Shown one piece after another: positions 62,578 to 64,000 of a DNA stretch of 64,000 bases. The notes under the pieces were generated by a model. The model searched no databases. It saw only the letters and a list, made by a program, of their open reading frames with translations, and was not told the DNA's origin. The position numbers and the translations under genes are program-made. Each line of letters opens with the position of its first letter. Positions within the stretch are counted from its first letter, which is position 1. Origin of the DNA: Thioalkalivibrio sp. ALMg11 (GTDB taxonomy: Bacteria > Pseudomonadota > Gammaproteobacteria > Ectothiorhodospirales > Ectothiorhodospiraceae); NCBI RefSeq assembly GCF_000377905.1, contig NZ_KB898873.1, positions 62,001-126,000 on the forward strand. Reading direction: 5' to 3'.

Positions 62578-63972
62578 TCACGCGGCGAATGCCGCTTCCT
62601 GTACCGGAGAGTCCCGGAGCGCAACGAGCGAATGCCCCAGATGTTGCCCCACAGCCTCGAAGGCCGAATGGACAACGGACTGGCCGAGGATTTCATGCGC
62701 GCGGGTAGCGGAGAGCCCTGCAACCAGGGACTCGGGAACCGCTTTGACGCGGGCATGTTCCTTCGGAGTGAGCAGGCGCGAACGTTCCGGATCGGTCGGG
62801 TGCTGGATGAAGGGCTCGGTTGACCGAGCCTTCGCGTACCCTCGGCCGATGGTCCCAAGGCTGGCCTCGGAGCCATCGAGAAGCTGCCGCCGGAAGCCTT
62901 TTCCGGCTTCCTTGTCGCGGACTTCCTTCTCGGCCAGGTAGCTGTACTCCTTCCAGATCGGATCGTCGTGGCCGATGTCCTCCAGGATGTCCTGGATGCA
63001 CGACTCACGCTCCCGAGCGGAACGAAGCCCCTCGAACGAGAAAGGCACCTCCGGGTTGGTCGCAATCATGCAGAACCGATTGCGCCGCTCCAGCGAGCCC
63101 AGCTCGAAGCCATCCAGGACCGTTTCGTGCAGCTCGTAGTCGAGACTGCGCAGAACCGACCGAATCACCGTCATGCTGGTCGTCGTGCCGTACTGAGGCA
63201 CGTTTTCCAGCAGGATTACACTCGGCCGCAAGGTCTGGATCGCCGCGAGGAACGCGACGAACAATGGACCAGCGGTTTCGTGCTCCTCGGCTTTTGCCAA
63301 GCGGTTCTTCGCTCGACCCGAGAGTGAGGCCCCTGTGCAGGGGAGCCCCGCCGCGAGGATGTCGATGGCCGGTAGCTTGCGCCACTCCACATCCTGCATT
63401 GGAGCCTCGATGGCAATGGAATCCGACTTCCAGATCGGATTGTTCGCCAACGACGACTCCAGGTAGTCGCCGTCCGCCTCGTTGGCAAAGGCCAGCTCGA
63501 CGGGGACTCCGGCAGCTTCCAGACCGCGATGAAGCGCGTGGTCCAGGATGCCGCCCCCGTGGGCCAGCGATCCGATACGGAGCGGCTGATGAGCCTGTAA
63601 TCGCTCGATCAGACGCGAGGAGCGCTCGGCCGTGGCACGGTCATGGTGGTGAACCGTGACCTCGATCGAACCCGGCCGGATCACGACCCGGACCCGCTCG
63701 GCCGAGCCGAACGTGCGGACCAGCTCCTCGCCGCTCACGTCAATGACGGGAAGCTCCTCATCGCCCCGCTTGCGGCGGGAAACCTTGCGCTCGCCGGTAT
63801 CGACGAAGCGCATGACGAGGCCCTTCCCGGCCTTGCCGCTCTGCTCGACATGAGACAGCTCGAAGTGCTGGCCGGGGGCAATCCCCGCGCGAGCAAGACG
63901 GCGGCCTTCCAGCCACAGACGCTTCTTGCCCTTGCGCTCACCGAGCTTGGTGTAGATCACAGTTGCCGACAT
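62578..63972 (-). CDS. Phage-type DNA (cytosine-5) methyltransferase with N-terminal extension
   Basis: 464-aa cytosine methyltransferase. Seen: motif I SLAHGGGILDHALHRGLEA (about 134-152), motif IV LPCTGASLSG (about 211-220; PC conserved, the next residue Thr), motif VI ENVPQYG (about 256-262), motif VIII SLERRNRFCM and motif X-like GQSVVHSAF. The first 130 residues form two basic strand-rich segments (KKRLWLEGRRLARAGIAPG, about 16-34), reminiscent of SymE/AbrB-like folds. Target unknown; no partner endonuclease adjacent, so it may protect the element from host restriction. Confidence 0.88.
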   Translation of the reverse strand: MSATVIYTKLGERKGKKRLWLEGRRLARAGIAPGQHFELSHVEQSGKAGKGLVMRFVDTGERKVSRRKRGDEELPVIDVSGEELVRTFGSAERVRVVIRPGSIEVTVHHHDRATAERSSRLIERLQAHQPLRIGSLAHGGGILDHALHRGLEAAGVPVELAFANEADGDYLESSLANNPIWKSDSIAIEAPMQDVEWRKLPAIDILAAGLPCTGASLSGRAKNRLAKAEEHETAGPLFVAFLAAIQTLRPSVILLENVPQYGTTTSMTVIRSVLRSLDYELHETVLDGFELGSLERRNRFCMIATNPEVPFSFEGLRSARERESCIQDILEDIGHDDPIWKEYSYLAEKEVRDKEAGKGFRRQLLDGSEASLGTIGRGYAKARSTEPFIQHPTDPERSRLLTPKEHARVKAVPESLVAGLSATRAHEILGQSVVHSAFEAVGQHLGHSLVALRDSPVQEAAFAA

Positions 63973-64000
63973 GATGATTCTCCTTCGGGTATGCAGGACC
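63973..64000 (-). promoter_or_regulatory. Cassette leader 5, cut by the window edge
   Basis: The last 28 bases upstream of the methyltransferase ATG read GGUCCUGCAUACCCGAAGGAGA on the minus strand, matching the 3' half of the leader 2/3 hairpin (CCUGC) and the same ribosome site. The array therefore continues beyond the window. Confidence 0.5.

Larger units (their letters stand above)
53380..64000. mobile_element. Integrated island at tRNA-Ile, left portion
   Basis: From the tRNA onward the gene content changes to phage/plasmid types: MmeI-like restriction enzyme, tyrosine integrase, DUF4224 protein, PrtN-like activator, OB-fold protein, WGR protein, primase and phage-type cytosine methyltransferase. 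Base composition is visibly less G+C-rich than the core genes. No capsid, tail, relaxase or conjugation gene is visible, so it may be a prophage, an ICE/integrated plasmid or a satellite. The first 257 bp (53380-53636) hold no gene I can support. Confidence 0.8.

Overview
The window is high-GC (roughly two-thirds G+C by eye) chromosomal DNA from a gammaproteobacterium. The linked sets mlaFEDCB-murA-hisGDC, kdsDC-lptCAB-rpoN-hpf-ptsN-hprK-rapZ, pilMNOPQ-aroK, aroB-damX-gltB and dnaG-rpoD-tRNA, plus a short-form HisG and a full HprK, fit a purple-sulfur or Ectothiorhodospiraceae/Thioalkalivibrio-like lineage. That placement is inference from gene order and composition; no database was searched.

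Core chromosome, 1-53379. It opens inside a large Lhr-type helicase gene. A long leftward cluster (13111 to 4470) follows: the Mla phospholipid transporter, murA and histidine genes, with a DAHP synthase inserted between hisG and hisD. Rightward from 13935 come a flavin monooxygenase, an epimerase, and the envelope/PTS-Ntr superoperon: antiporter, KdsD/KdsC, LptCAB, RpoN, HPF, PtsN, HprK, RapZ, an EIIA and HPr. Next come a sugar kinase, a tandem NTF2-like gene pair, aroK and the leftward pilMNOPQ operon, divergent from PBP1A. From 36458 to 53192 lie hemE-gltD, yqeY-rpsU (leftward), aroB-dgt-damX-gltB and dnaG-rpoD (rightward). One inversion with ends at 38929-39003 and 48998-49285 would restore both gltB-gltD-hemE and rpsU-yqeY-dnaG-rpoD, two operons usually contiguous in this class.

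Intergenic repeats. Three 240-330 bp inverted-repeat elements sit at about 4163-4450, 27395-27721 and 44050-44345. An unrelated CGTCATTGC-type inverted repeat lies at 49067-49170, inside one inferred inversion end.

Mobile island, 53380 to beyond 64000. It starts directly after a complete tRNA-Ile(CAT) gene, the likely attachment site, and looks lower in G+C. Its left part is one leftward unit: a two-OB-fold protein, a PrtN-like activator, a DUF4224 protein, a tyrosine integrase and a single-chain MmeI-like restriction-modification enzyme. A good promoter overlaid by a perfect palindromic operator precedes it. The right part is an array of mostly single-gene cassettes: a cytosine methyltransferase, several phage/plasmid-type unknowns and a CHC2/Toprim primase. 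Each transcription unit is closed by a near-identical terminator and opened by a leader carrying a conserved hairpin whose stem changes while pairing is kept. This array of terminators and covarying leader hairpins is the strongest candidate here for an undescribed regulatory system. The island's far end, and any conjugation or virion genes, are outside the window.
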